Shown here: piece after piece, positions 21,739-33,184 of the stretch
How positions within the stretch are numbered: the stretch's first letter is position 1
Layout of the letters: every line of letters begins with the position of its first letter
NCBI GenBank assembly: GCA_911728435.2
Contig: OU452207.1
Location: forward strand, 17,013,682 to 17,077,681
Origin: Apoderus coryli
Taxonomy: Eukaryota; Arthropoda; Insecta; Coleoptera; Attelabidae
Length of the DNA stretch: 64,000 bases
Direction of reading: 5' to 3'
Translations under genes and position numbers: made by a program
The notes under the pieces: generated by a model
What the model saw: the letters and a program-made list of their open reading frames with translations, nothing else
What the model was told of the DNA's origin: nothing
Database searches by the model: none

Positions 21739-22018
21739 TTGTAAAATTAATGAAGATAAAATGATACTTTGATTACATTTTGTACTAAATTAAATTACAT
21801 TTTATTTTTAAAATACACTGTATTCTTTTGTGTTGTAGTGAAAATAATATAACAATTATTGGTAGATTCACATCTAACAGAATATTCATGAAACAAGAAT
21901 TTATAACTATTAATACCTTCGAATGTAGCAGCATAACTAATAGATGGCGCCACTAATATAACGCTAGTAATAGCTATGCAAATTATTGTACATATACGTG
22001 ATTGGAAAACAAATAAAT

Positions 22019-22035
22019 GTACTCGCTTCGGCGGT

Positions 22036-22075
<40 letters not shown>

Positions 22076-22125
22076 GGCCCCTGCGCAAGGATGACACGCA
22101 AAATCGTGAAGCGTTCCACATTTTT
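22019..22125 (+). ncRNA. U6: U6 snRNA, copy 5
   Basis: Standard sequence. One C is missing about 10 bases before +1; the same change is seen at copy 29589. Confidence 0.95.
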
Positions 22126-22405
22126 TTGTAAAATTAATGAAGATAAAATGATACTTTGATTACATTTTGTACTAAATTAAATTACATTTATTTTTAAAAT
22201 ACACTGTATTCTTTTGTGTTGTAGTGAAAATAATATAACAATTATTGGTAGATTCACATCTAACAGAATATTCATGAAACAAGAATTTATAACTATTAAT
22301 ACCTTCGAATGTAGCAGCATAACTAATAGATGGCGCCACTAATATAACGCTAGTAATAGCTATGCAAATTATTGTACATATACGTGATTGGAAAACCAAA
22401 TAAAT

Positions 22406-22422
22406 GTACTCGCTTCGGCGGT

Positions 22423-22462
<40 letters not shown>

Positions 22463-22512
22463 GGCCCCTGCGCAAGGATGACACGCAAAATCGTGAAGCG
22501 TTCCACATTTTT
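22406..22512 (+). ncRNA. U6: U6 snRNA, copy 6
   Basis: Standard sequence. Its upstream spacer lacks one T (as at 29976). Confidence 0.95.
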
Positions 22513-22792
22513 TTGTAAAATTAATGAAGATAAAATGATACTTTGATTACATTTTGTACTAAATTAAATTACATTTTATTTTTAAAATACACTGTATTCT
22601 TTTGTGTTGTAGTGAAAATAATATAACAATTATTGGTAGATTCACATCTAACAGAATATTCATGAAACAAGAATTTATAACTATTAATACCTTCGAATGT
22701 AGCAGCATAACTAATAGATGGCGCCACTAATATAACGCTAGTAATAGCTATGCAAATTATTGTACATATACGTGATTGGGAAACAAATAAAT

Positions 22793-22834
22793 GTACTCGC
22801 TTCGGCGGTACATATACTAAAATTGGAACGATAC
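22793..22834 (+). pseudogene. U6: U6 snRNA 5' part (nt 1-42), interrupted by E3
   Basis: U6 runs to GATAC (nt 42) and switches to E3. Its promoter has GGGAAACAAAT, shared only with the uninterrupted copy at 30363. Confidence 0.95.
22821..22834 (+). repeat. E3 target-site duplication, left
   Basis: AATTGGAACGATAC (U6 nt 29-42), repeated exactly at 27678-27691. Confidence 0.92.
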
Positions 22835-23013
22835 GACTAGTACCGTAGCCGTTCGAGTGAACACTTGTCCGGCCGCTGTGCGCTTATCTCACCGTAGGTA
22901 GTACTACACTTTTTTGATAATAGTTTAAATTGATTAAAATTTTGTATACACCGACAATAGTAAAATTAAACACAAACGTGATTTAAATATATTTTCAAAT
23001 CAATTGTGTGTAA

Positions 23014-23052
23014 TGTACCCCAAGATCTAAGCGAGACAGCGCTAAGGGGCAC
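23014..23052 (+). promoter_or_regulatory. E3 5'UTR inverted repeat before ORF1
   Basis: CCCC and AGCG pair with CGCT and GGGG in the stretch before the ORF1 ATG (23072). It is weaker than the E1/E4 hairpin but in the same place. Confidence 0.4.
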
Positions 23053-23071
23053 AAACGAATAAATACACGTA

Positions 23072-24835
23072 ATGGACAACACGGACAACGAGTCAAAAGA
23101 TAAAATGTCACCACCGTCACTACCGACACCACTCACTGGTAAGGCCACGGGAGCAGTTAAAAAATCCCTACAAGATATGAAACCCAAAAAGCCATTATCA
23201 ACATGCTCAATCTGCAAAGAATTAAAAACCTCAATGGTAAACGCAGATATCGATGAAACTATCAACATCAAAAATAGGCTGGAGCGCCACAAGAGAGATG
23301 CTCACTCAAACAAACAGCCGTTCAAACCTAGTTCGCATCAGCCACGTATAAACAAAGGGGCTGACACCGAGCCAACTGATGATTCAGAAATGGAAATTGA
23401 CAGCAATAATCGATCTATGGAATCGACATGCAGCTCCGCTGACTTAATCCAGCAAAATGCTCTTGATACTGGCTCCAACTTCATTAAACCAAAACATACA
23501 GTCACGTTATCTAAACTGTTGATGTTACGCTCCCCAAAATCAGCCATTCCAGGCACCAGCAACAGATATGAAAAGCTAAATCCAAATGAAGAAGTAGCAG
23601 GAGTATCAACATCTCTCGCCATCGAGGAGGCAGCAACGTCCTCATTAAAAAGGACAGCGACAAGTCCTACTTCACCTAGGACAAATCCCAGAAGGAAGAG
23701 AAACAGGGGAAATAACAGGTCCGAGGAAAACGAAAGTGACGATGAAAACGACAGACAGCCAAACAACCACAAGGGCAGCAAAAGCCAACAAAGGATACCG
23801 CCAATCGTACTACGTGGCATCGCCAAAAACCACCGGCACCTCGTTGAAGAAGTTAGCCAGCAAGTCAAAAAAGGATTTGTCGTCAAGTATGCGGGGGGGA
23901 CAACCATGCTGTACCTAAAAGACCTCGAAGAATACAAAAAATACAAAGACACGCTAATGGCCGACGAAAACGTGGACTGCCATACATACACACTCCCCGA
24001 GGAAAAAACGCACGCGTTTGTACTTCGGGGGCTGACCGGAGTCGAACCAGAAGACATAAAAGAGGACCTGACGGAAAAGCTGGGTATAGCGGTCTCCCGG
24101 GTCTTCAAAATGAAGACAGCCGGTAGACCGCTGTTCCTGGTGGTTACTAGAAGTAATTACACACTAAAACTCCTAAATAACCAGGCTAACACTCTGTTGA
24201 ACACTAAAGTCACCTGGGAGCGCCGCAAGAATGCACAGCGTATCACTCAATGTAGACGTTGCCAAAGCTGGGGTCACGCCACAGCCAACTGCGGACGAGC
24301 ACCCAGGTGTCTGAAGTGCGGACAAGGACACCTAACACATACATGCGTCAAAACCAACGACACACCCGCCGAATGTGCGAATTGCGGGGGAGCGCATCCC
24401 GCAAACTTTACTGGGTGCGAGGTGTTTCTTCGCCGTAGGGAGCACATCCGGCGGCAGACACAGACACAAACAGTACAACCAAAGACAACGTACGTGCCTG
24501 CTCAACTACCAAAGACAAACATATGGACAGAACGACAAGCACAACGTCTTCGAGGTCAGGAAGGGACAGCAAGGCTGACAGGCGAAGCTGAAGGTGGTCA
24601 CGATGGGCGGATCAACGAGATGGCAAACTCGGTAAGTTCTCAAGCCAATTTTATGACTCACGTACAGGTATTAAGTCGAGTATCAGCTAGTATATCTGAA
24701 AAAATTAACCTAGAAGAGGCCGTCAAAGCTTTATTAAAACTTGACAACATGCTCGAGGGCGTTACCGACAAAATGTCGAAACTGTGCGTTCTACAGGAGT
24801 TCGCACAGGTGGAACTGCTAAAATTCAATTTTTAG
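23072..24835 (+). CDS. E3 ORF1: Jockey-type nucleic-acid-binding Gag-like protein
   Basis: A 587-residue protein, frame intact. Residues 45-77 hold CSIC...HKRDAH (C-x2-C-x24-H-x4-H). A basic, acidic and Ser-rich linker precedes the central domain with IPPIVLRGI, VKYAGGTTMLY and KTHAFVLRGL. Zinc knuckles begin at residue 394: CRRCQSWGH, CLKCGQGH and CANCGGAH. The C-terminus ends LCVLQEFAQVELLKFNF. The long antisense open frame at 23338-24108 is a by-product of composition. ORF1 has been kept while ORF2 in the same element is broken. Confidence 0.92.
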   Translation: MDNTDNESKDKMSPPSLPTPLTGKATGAVKKSLQDMKPKKPLSTCSICKELKTSMVNADIDETINIKNRLERHKRDAHSNKQPFKPSSHQPRINKGADTEPTDDSEMEIDSNNRSMESTCSSADLIQQNALDTGSNFIKPKHTVTLSKLLMLRSPKSAIPGTSNRYEKLNPNEEVAGVSTSLAIEEAATSSLKRTATSPTSPRTNPRRKRNRGNNRSEENESDDENDRQPNNHKGSKSQQRIPPIVLRGIAKNHRHLVEEVSQQVKKGFVVKYAGGTTMLYLKDLEEYKKYKDTLMADENVDCHTYTLPEEKTHAFVLRGLTGVEPEDIKEDLTEKLGIAVSRVFKMKTAGRPLFLVVTRSNYTLKLLNNQANTLLNTKVTWERRKNAQRITQCRRCQSWGHATANCGRAPRCLKCGQGHLTHTCVKTNDTPAECANCGGAHPANFTGCEVFLRRREHIRRQTQTQTVQPKTTYVPAQLPKTNIWTERQAQRLRGQEGTARLTGEAEGGHDGRINEMANSVSSQANFMTHVQVLSRVSASISEKINLEEAVKALLKLDNMLEGVTDKMSKLCVLQEFAQVELLKFNF

Positions 24836-27051
24836 ATCACTTTCAAATCCATCACAATATGTACCTGGAATGCAAACTCACTGGGACGAAAAATCCCAGA
24901 ATTAAAGAACTTCATACTAACGCACAGTATCGACATAATAGGAATCAATGAAACTATGCTAAAAGACAGAAATTACTTGCGTTTACGCAACTACACAATA
25001 TACAGGAATGACGCATCTGACGGCAAGAGGGGTGTAGCTCTCTGTATTAAAAATAACATCCCCCACACACTTATCCCACAAATACAAAGCAGTTTTGAGT
25101 CAATCGCTATTAAACTTGTGACAGGATTAATACTGATTGCCGCATACCACTCACCTAACAGACGACTTACTGACCAAGACCTTGACGTAATGTTCGATTC
25201 GGGCTCCAAAGTTATACTCTTTGGCGATCTAAATTGTAGACATACACAATGGCGAAATCACTCCAACAATACGAACGGCTTAACACTGTATGACTATGTG
25301 AACGATAACGACATACAGGTTGTCCACACTGACAGCCCCACACATATACCAAACAATAGGGGACGACCAACATATATTGATATTGTTGTGAACAAGAACT
25401 TCGCAGAATATATACCATTAAGAGCAGTCAATGAATTGAGCAGTGACCACAACCCGATTATATTCGAAATTAAAAGGCAAGTGGTCAATAACAACAAACG
25501 TAATGTTTTTGTTTATAATAATACAGACTGGACACAATACAGACGAATATTGGATAGACAAGTAGAAATCAACAGTAACATACACAACAACCAGGATATA
25601 GAACGAGAAGTGGGCAAACTGACAAGCATTATAGACAACGCCAAAATGCTAGTAGCAATACAAGTGCAACAACAGCCGGCACAAGACAGACTGCCACAAG
25701 ATATTCTAAATCTAATTAAATATAAAAATAGAATACGCAAAAAGTGGCAGCGTACACGAGATCCTATAGACAGACAATTGGTCACAGACTTACAGAGCAC
25801 TATATCACACAGAATTAGAGAACATAAAAACAATGTGTGGGGTGACAAACTGAGACAACTCAACGTCCGCGACAACTCTCTGTGGAAGCTCACTAAGGCA
25901 TTGAGACGCACTTTCCCCCAAATACCCACACTGACAGTACAGAACAGACACAGTGTCACTGACAAGGAGAAGGTGGAGGCAATAGCAAATCATTTATACA
26001 GGGTGCATACGCCTCTACCTAATTGTACACAAGAACATAACGACATAGAAAATCAGTTCACCCAAATACCTACTACAGTACAAATCCCTCAAAACATTAT
26101 AGCTAACATCCTCTCCTCTCCTAGGGAGGTGCTAAAAATTACAAAGCGACTCCCTAACAACAAGGCACCTGGACCAGACAACATAGATAATATCCTACTG
26201 AAAAATCTGAGTAGGAAAGCCTTGGTCCAGTTAACGAATATAATAAATGCCATTCTAAAGTTGCAATACTTCCCTAAAACTTGGAAATTAGCCATAACAA
26301 TCCCTATTCTTAAGCCTGGTAAACCTGCCAGCGATCCCAATAGCTATCGCCCCATCTCGCTACTGAATAGCATGTCTAAAGTAACAGAAAAGGTCATACT
26401 GACAAGACTCGACAAACTGGACTCACGACTTCGACTGACTCAGAACGAACAGTTTGGTTTCAGACCAGGCCACAGCACTGCAATGCTGACTTCAAAAATC
26501 GTCCACGACGCTAAGGTGGCGTTTAATAAAAACCAGGTAACTAACCTGGTACTATTGGATATGGAGAAGGCATTCGACAGGGTGTGGCACGAAGGCCTTA
26601 TAACCAAATTAGACAGACTGAGCGTACCCAGGCACTTCACAACACTACTCAAATCGTACTTAAAGGACAGGGTTTTCCAAGTACGAATTAATAATACTTT
26701 GTCTAGAAGGAGAGAACTCAAAGCCGGCGTGCCCCAAGGGACTGTCCTTGCCCCCAAACTGTACTCCCTATACACATCCGACATCCCAAATTACCCACAT
26801 ACCAAGCTAGCCCTCTACGCCGACGATACAAGCATCTACACTCACAGCTTTCATGCTAACGCGGCGAACAGACACCTACGCATACACATGACAAAGCTAG
26901 AGGAATACTACAAAAATTCTACACTACAGATATCTATAAAACACCACTGACACAAGACATAACACGCTACAGACAACAAACCCTTCCCGCTACCTTCAAA
27001 CACAAACTGATATATCAAAAGCTTCCTATCTTCAATGAAAACCGTTTATAG
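24836..27051 (+). pseudogene. E3 ORF2: endonuclease-reverse transcriptase, start lost and C-terminal part deleted
   Basis: The frame opens right after the ORF1 TAG but begins ATC ACT, with no ATG before 24956, so the start codon seems mutated. The endonuclease domain has TWNANSL, GDLNCRHTQW and SSDHNPII. Reverse transcriptase keeps KAPGPDNID, SYRPISLL, GVPQGTVLAPKLY and YADDTS (about 26816). About 500 bp are then missing between LEEYY (about 26912) and the KFYTT region. The join is out of frame, so translation ends at 26950, while the true C-terminus remains readable up to a TAG at 27049-27051. The RT thumb and C-terminal domain are lost, so the enzyme should be inactive. Confidence 0.9.
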
Positions 27052-27303
27052 AATGACAGAAGCACCTAAAAACTGACGCCACAAACATTAACTGAGTGAG
27101 CTCCCATGGACAAACGGTACATCTGAGAACGGCATAATAGACGAACCACGACGTAAACACTCACAAAACGCGCTGAGCCGTGGATGAACGCTGCCGTGCT
27201 CTAGTCATCCCCGTTTCACGAGTTCTGGGTCGGTTTGGAGTACGGTGCGTCCACTCTGCGACGCAGCGCAATCACAAAATTAAAAAACGTGTAACACCTT
27301 TAA

Positions 27304-27330
27304 GCAGGTTTTTTAAATCATTTTTCCTGC
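27304..27330 (+). other. E3 3'UTR stem-loop
   Basis: GCAGG (27304-27308) pairs with CCTGC (27326-27330). Confidence 0.7.
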
Positions 27331-27677
27331 GTTGCAAACCATACAAAAGCTGTGACGGTCAATCTGAGTATACCTACTATCAGTAATGCGCTCCAAAGCT
27401 GACGATCGACTTACTGCCTTGATAAGAGTATAACTTGGAGCAGGGCTTGATGACTGATATGGTGAACATTTGCTATCTGGGAGGCCTGACACCGTGCCCG
27501 CCTCGGCGATTGCCGCCAGGTTCTACTGCATAGACTTGATGCAATCCAATTGTACTCAAATGTCTTTGCTATCTATTGAGTTGTAAATATTGTATATATA
27601 TTTAGGTTAAGTAAATGTAATGTAGACATTTCAGAAAAAAAAAATAAAGACGTTTTGAAATTGAAAAAAAAATTTTG

Positions 27678-27756
27678 AATTGGAACGATACAGAGAAGAT
27701 TAGCATGGCCCCTGCGCAAGGATGACACGCAAAATCGTGAAGCGTTCCACATTTTT
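27678..27756 (+). pseudogene. U6: U6 snRNA 3' part (nt 29-107) after E3
   Basis: Begins with the right E3 target duplication (27678-27691) and continues to the T-run. Confidence 0.95.
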
Positions 27757-28037
27757 TTGTAAAATTAATGAAGATAAAATGATACTTTGATTACATTTTG
27801 TACTAAATTAAATTACATTTTATTTTTAAAATACACTGTATTCTTTTGTGTTGTAGTGAAAATAATATAACAATTATTGGTAGATTCACATCTAACAGAA
27901 TATTCATGAAACAAGAATTTATAACTATTAATACCTTCGAATGTAGCAGCATAACTAATAGATGGCGCCACTAATATAACGCTAGTAATAGCTATGCAAA
28001 TTATTGTACATATACGTGATTGGAACACCAAATAAAT

Positions 28038-28054
28038 GTACTCGCTTCGGCGGT

Positions 28055-28094
<40 letters not shown>

Positions 28095-28144
28095 GGCCCC
28101 TGCGCAAGGATGACACGCAAAATCGTGAAGCGTTCCACATTTTT
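28038..28144 (+). ncRNA. U6: U6 snRNA, copy 7
   Basis: Standard sequence. Promoter has GGAACACC, shared with 30751. Confidence 0.96.
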
Positions 28145-28425
28145 TTGTAAAATTAATGAAGATAAAATGATACTTTGATTACATTTTGTACTAAATTAAA
28201 TTACATTTTATTTTTAAAATACACTGTATTCTTTTGTGTTGTAGTGAAAATAATATAACAATTATTGGTAGATTCACATCTAACAGAATATTCATGAAAC
28301 AAGAATTTATAACTATTAATACCTTTGAATGTAGCAGCATAACTAATAGATGGCGCCACTAATATAACGCTAGTAATAGCTATGCAAATTATTGTACATA
28401 TACGTGATTGGAAAACCAAATAAAT

Positions 28426-28442
28426 GTACTCGCTTCGGCGGT

Positions 28443-28482
<40 letters not shown>

Positions 28483-28532
28483 GGCCCCTGAGCAAGGATG
28501 ACACGCAAAATCGTGAAGCGTTCCACATTTTT
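28426..28532 (+). ncRNA. U6: U6 snRNA, copy 8
   Basis: Nt 66 is A (GAGCA loop). Confidence 0.95.
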
Positions 28533-28813
28533 TTGTAAAATTAATGAAGATAAAATGATACTTTGATTACATTTTGTACTAAATTAAATTACATTTTATT
28601 TTTAAAATACACTGTATTCTTTTGTGTTGTAGTGAAAATAATATAACAATTATTGGTAGATTCACATCTAACAGAATATTCATGAAACAAGAATTTATAA
28701 CTATTAATACCTTCGAATGTAGCAGCATAACTAATAGATGGCGCCACTAATATAACGCTAGTAATAGCTATGCAAATTATTGTACATATACGTGATTGGA
28801 AAACCAAATAAAT

Positions 28814-28830
28814 GTACTCGCTTCGGCGGT

Positions 28831-28870
<40 letters not shown>

Positions 28871-28920
28871 GGCCCCTGCGCAAGGATGACACGCAAAATC
28901 GTGAAGCGTTCCACATTTTT
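28814..28920 (+). ncRNA. U6: U6 snRNA, copy 9
   Basis: Standard sequence, nt 66 C. Confidence 0.96.
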
Positions 28921-29201
28921 TTGTAAAATTAATGAAGATAAAATGATACTTTGATTACATTTTTTACTAAATTAAATTACATTTTATTTTTAAAATACAC
29001 TGTATTCTTTTGTGTTATAGTGAAAATAATATAACAATTATTGGTAGATTCACATCTAACAGAATATTCATGAAACAAGAATTTATAACTATTAATACCT
29101 TCGAATGTAGCAGCATAACTAATAGATGGCGCCACTAATATAACGCTAGTAATAGCTATGCAAATTATTGTACATATACGTGATTGGAAAACCAAATAAA
29201 T

Positions 29202-29218
29202 GTACTCGCTTCGGCGGT

Positions 29219-29258
<40 letters not shown>

Positions 29259-29308
29259 GGCCCCTGCGCAAGGATGACACGCAAAATCGTGAAGCGTTCC
29301 ACATTTTT
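29202..29308 (+). ncRNA. U6: U6 snRNA, copy 10
   Basis: Standard sequence. Its spacer has the TTTTTTACTA and TTATAG changes shared with 31915. Confidence 0.96.
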
Positions 29309-29588
29309 TTGTAAAATTAATGAAGATAAAATGATACTTTGATTACATTTTGTACTAAATTAAATTACATTTTATTTTTAAAATACACTGTATTCTTTTG
29401 TGTTGTAGTGAAAATAATATAACAATTATTGGTAGATTCACATCTAACAGAATATTCATGAAACAAGAATTTATAACTATTAATACCTTCGAATGTAGCA
29501 GCATAACTAATAGATGGCGCCACTAATATAACGCTAGTAATAGCTATGCAAATTATTGTACATATACGTGATTGGAAAACAAATAAAT

Positions 29589-29605
29589 GTACTCGCTTCG
29601 GCGGT

Positions 29606-29645
<40 letters not shown>

Positions 29646-29695
29646 GGCCCCTGCGCAAGGATGACACGCAAAATCGTGAAGCGTTCCACATTTTT
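29589..29695 (+). ncRNA. U6: U6 snRNA, copy 11
   Basis: Standard sequence; same promoter base loss as copy 22019. Confidence 0.95.
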
Positions 29696-29975
29696 TTGTA
29701 AAATTAATGAAGATAAAATGATACTTTGATTACATTTTGTACTAAATTAAATTACATTTATTTTTAAAATACACTGTATTCTTTTGTGTTGTAGTGAAAA
29801 TAATATAACAATTATTGGTAGATTCACATCTAACAGAATATTCATGAAACAAGAATTTATAACTATTAATACCTTCGAATGTAGCAGCATAACTAATAGA
29901 TGGCGCCACTAATATAACGCTAGTAATAGCTATGCAAATTATTGTACATATACGTGATTGGAAAACCAAATAAAT

Positions 29976-29992
29976 GTACTCGCTTCGGCGGT

Positions 29993-30032
<40 letters not shown>

Positions 30033-30082
30033 GGCCCCTGCGCAAGGATGACACGCAAAATCGTGAAGCGTTCCACATTTTT
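29976..30082 (+). ncRNA. U6: U6 snRNA, copy 12
   Basis: Standard sequence; same spacer base loss as copy 22406. Confidence 0.95.
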
Positions 30083-30362
30083 TTGTAAAATTAATGAAGA
30101 TAAAATGATACTTTGATTACATTTTGTACTAAATTAAATTACATTTTATTTTTAAAATACACTGTATTCTTTTGTGTTGTAGTGAAAATAATATAACAAT
30201 TATTGGTAGATTCACATCTAACAGAATATTCATGAAACAAGAATTTATAACTATTAATACCTTCGAATGTAGCAGCATAACTAATAGATGGCGCCACTAA
30301 TATAACGCTAGTAATAGCTATGCAAATTATTGTACATATACGTGATTGGGAAACAAATAAAT

Positions 30363-30379
30363 GTACTCGCTTCGGCGGT

Positions 30380-30419
<40 letters not shown>

Positions 30420-30469
30420 GGCCCCTGCGCAAGGATGACACGCAAAATCGTGAAGCGTTCCACATTTTT
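30363..30469 (+). ncRNA. U6: U6 snRNA, copy 13 (uninterrupted duplicate of the E3 target unit)
   Basis: Standard sequence with the GGGAAACAAAT promoter variant found otherwise only at the E3-interrupted copy. The empty target is 30391-30404. Confidence 0.96.
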
Positions 30470-30750
30470 TTGTAAAATTAATGAAGATAAAATGATACTT
30501 TGATTACATTTTGTACTAAATTAAATTACATTTTATTTTTAAAATACACTGTATTCTTTTGTGTTGTAGTGAAAATAATATAACAATTATTGGTAGATTC
30601 ACATCTAACAGAATATTCATGAAACAAGAATTTATAACTATTAATACCTTCGAATGTAGCAGCATAACTAATAGATGGCGCCACTAATATAACGCTAGTA
30701 ATAGCTATGCAAATTATTGTACATATACGTGATTGGAACACCAAATAAAT

Positions 30751-30767
30751 GTACTCGCTTCGGCGGT

Positions 30768-30807
<40 letters not shown>

Positions 30808-30857
30808 GGCCCCTGCGCAAGGATGACACGCAAAATCGTGAAGCGTTCCACATTTTT
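30751..30857 (+). ncRNA. U6: U6 snRNA, copy 14
   Basis: Standard sequence; GGAACACC promoter variant as at 28038. Confidence 0.96.
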
Positions 30858-31138
30858 TTGTAAAATTAATGAAGATAAAATGATACTTTGATTACATTTT
30901 GTACTAAATTAAATTACATTTTATTTTTAAAATACACTGTATTCTTTTGTGTTGTAGTGAAAATAATATAACAATTATTGGTAGATTCACATCTAACAGA
31001 ATATTCATGAAACAAGAATTTATAACTATTAATACCTTTGAATGTAGCAGCATAACTAATAGATGGCGCCACTAATATAACGCTAGTAATAGCTATGCAA
31101 ATTATTGTACATATACGTGATTGGAAAACCAAATAAAT

Positions 31139-31155
31139 GTACTCGCTTCGGCGGT

Positions 31156-31195
<40 letters not shown>

Positions 31196-31245
31196 GGCCC
31201 CTGAGCAAGGATGACACGCAAAATCGTGAAGCGTTCCACATTTTT
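31139..31245 (+). ncRNA. U6: U6 snRNA, copy 15
   Basis: Nt 66 A. Confidence 0.95.
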
Positions 31246-31526
31246 TTGTAAAATTAATGAAGATAAAATGATACTTTGATTACATTTTGTACTAAATTAA
31301 ATTACATTTTATTTTTAAAATACACTGTATTCTTTTGTGTTGTAGTGAAAATAATATAACAATTATTGGTAGATTCACATCTAACAGAATATTCATGAAA
31401 CAAGAATTTATAACTATTAATACCTTCGAATGTAGCAGCATAACTAATAGATGGCGCCACTAATATAACGCTAGTAATAGCTATGCAAATTATTGTACAT
31501 ATACGTGATTGGAAAACCAAATAAAT

Positions 31527-31543
31527 GTACTCGCTTCGGCGGT

Positions 31544-31583
<40 letters not shown>

Positions 31584-31633
31584 GGCCCCTGCGCAAGGAT
31601 GACACGCAAAATCGTGAAGCGTTCCACATTTTT
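31527..31633 (+). ncRNA. U6: U6 snRNA, copy 16
   Basis: Standard sequence. Confidence 0.96.
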
Positions 31634-31914
31634 TTGTAAAATTAATGAAGATAAAATGATACTTTGATTACATTTTTTACTAAATTAAATTACATTTTAT
31701 TTTTAAAATACACTGTATTCTTTTGTGTTATAGTGAAAATAATATAACAATTATTGGTAGATTCACATCTAACAGAATATTCATGAAACAAGAATTTATA
31801 ACTATTAATACCTTCGAATGTAGCAGCATAACTAATAGATGGCGCCACTAATATAACGCTAGTAATAGCTATGCAAATTATTGTACATATACGTGATTGG
31901 AAAACCAAATAAAT

Positions 31915-31931
31915 GTACTCGCTTCGGCGGT

Positions 31932-31971
<40 letters not shown>

Positions 31972-32021
31972 GGCCCCTGCGCAAGGATGACACGCAAAAT
32001 CGTGAAGCGTTCCACATTTTT
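31915..32021 (+). ncRNA. U6: U6 snRNA, copy 17
   Basis: Standard sequence; spacer as at 29202. Confidence 0.96.
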
Positions 32022-32301
32022 TTGTAAAATTAATGAAGATAAATGATACTTTGATTACATTTTTTACTAAATTAAATTACATTTTATTTTTAAAATACAC
32101 TGTATTCTTTTGTGTTATAGTGAAAATAATATAACAATTATTGGTAGATTCACATCTAACAGAATATTCATGAAACAAGAATTTATAACTATTAATACCT
32201 TCGAATGTAGCAGCATAACTAATAGATGGCGCCACTAATATAACGCTAGTAATAGCTATGCAAATTATTGTACATATACGTGATTGGAAAACCAAATAAA
32301 T

Positions 32302-32318
32302 GTACTCGCTACGGCGGT

Positions 32319-32358
<40 letters not shown>

Positions 32359-32408
32359 GGCCCCTGAGCAAGGATGACACGCAAAATCGTGAAGCGTTCC
32401 ACATTTTT
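32302..32408 (+). ncRNA. U6: U6 snRNA, copy 18
   Basis: Nt 10 A (UACG tetraloop) and nt 66 A. Confidence 0.95.
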
Positions 32409-32689
32409 TTGTAAAATTAATGAAGATAAAATGATACTTTGATTACATTTTGTACTAAATTAAATTACATTTTATTTTTAAAATACACTGTATTCTTTTG
32501 TGTTGTAGTGAAAATAATATAACAATTATTGGTAGATTCACATCTAACAGAATATTCATGAAACAAGAATTTATAACTATTAATACCTTCGAATGTAGCA
32601 GCATAACTAATAGATGGCGCCACTAATATAACGCTAGTAATAGCTATGCAAATTATTGTACATATACGTGATTGGAAAACCAAATAAAT

Positions 32690-32706
32690 GTACTCGCTTC
32701 GGCGGT

Positions 32707-32746
<40 letters not shown>

Positions 32747-32796
32747 GGCCCCTGCGCAAGGATGACACGCAAAATCGTGAAGCGTTCCACATTTTT
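32690..32796 (+). ncRNA. U6: U6 snRNA, copy 19
   Basis: Standard sequence. Confidence 0.96.
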
Positions 32797-33077
32797 TTGT
32801 AAAATTAATGAAGATAAAATGATACTTTGATTACATTTTGTACTAAATTAAATTACATTTTATTTTTAAAATACACTGTATTCTTTTGTGTTGTAGTGAA
32901 AATAATATAACAATTATTGGTAGATTCACATCTAACAGAATATTCATGAAACAAGAATTTATAACTATTAATACCTTCGAATGTAGCAGCATAACTAATA
33001 GATGGCGCCACTAATATAACGCTAGTAATAGCTATGCAAATTATTGTACATATACGTGATTGGAAAACCAAATAAAT

Positions 33078-33094
33078 GTACTCGCTTCGGCGGT

Positions 33095-33134
<40 letters not shown>

Positions 33135-33184
33135 GGCCCCTGCGCAAGGATGACACGCAAAATCGTGAAGCGTTCCACATTTTT
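33078..33184 (+). ncRNA. U6: U6 snRNA, copy 20
   Basis: Standard sequence. Confidence 0.96.

Larger units (their letters stand above)
20501..22834 (+). repeat. U6 snRNA tandem array, middle block
   Basis: Five complete U6 genes and the 5' part of a sixth, with unit lengths of 387-388 bp. The last three units before E3 carry private one-base changes just before +1 or in the spacer that recur in the same order at 29589, 29976 and 30363. Confidence 0.96.
22835..27677 (+). mobile_element. E3: Jockey-clade element inserted in U6, ORF2 damaged
   Basis: A 4.84-kb element in the U6 sense orientation with a 237-bp 5'UTR, open ORF1, damaged ORF2 and a 3'UTR that ends in an A-rich tail and TTTTG. The 14-bp target duplication is perfect. 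The length is confirmed independently: a 7-unit array segment recurs with this element absent, and the offset differs by exactly element plus duplication (4857 bp). It is diverged from E1/E4 and E2 in both proteins. Confidence 0.94.

Noticed and set aside
23338..24108. A 256-codon antisense frame in E3 ORF1
   Set aside because: It lies opposite a conserved ORF1 with zinc knuckles. It has no motif and is not kept in E1, E2 or E4.
10486..27756. U6-element chimeras made by template switching, as known for L1 and U6 in mammals
   Set aside because: Here the U6 5' and 3' parts belong to native array units with their own promoters and spacers, target duplications are present, and an uninterrupted duplicate exists for E3.
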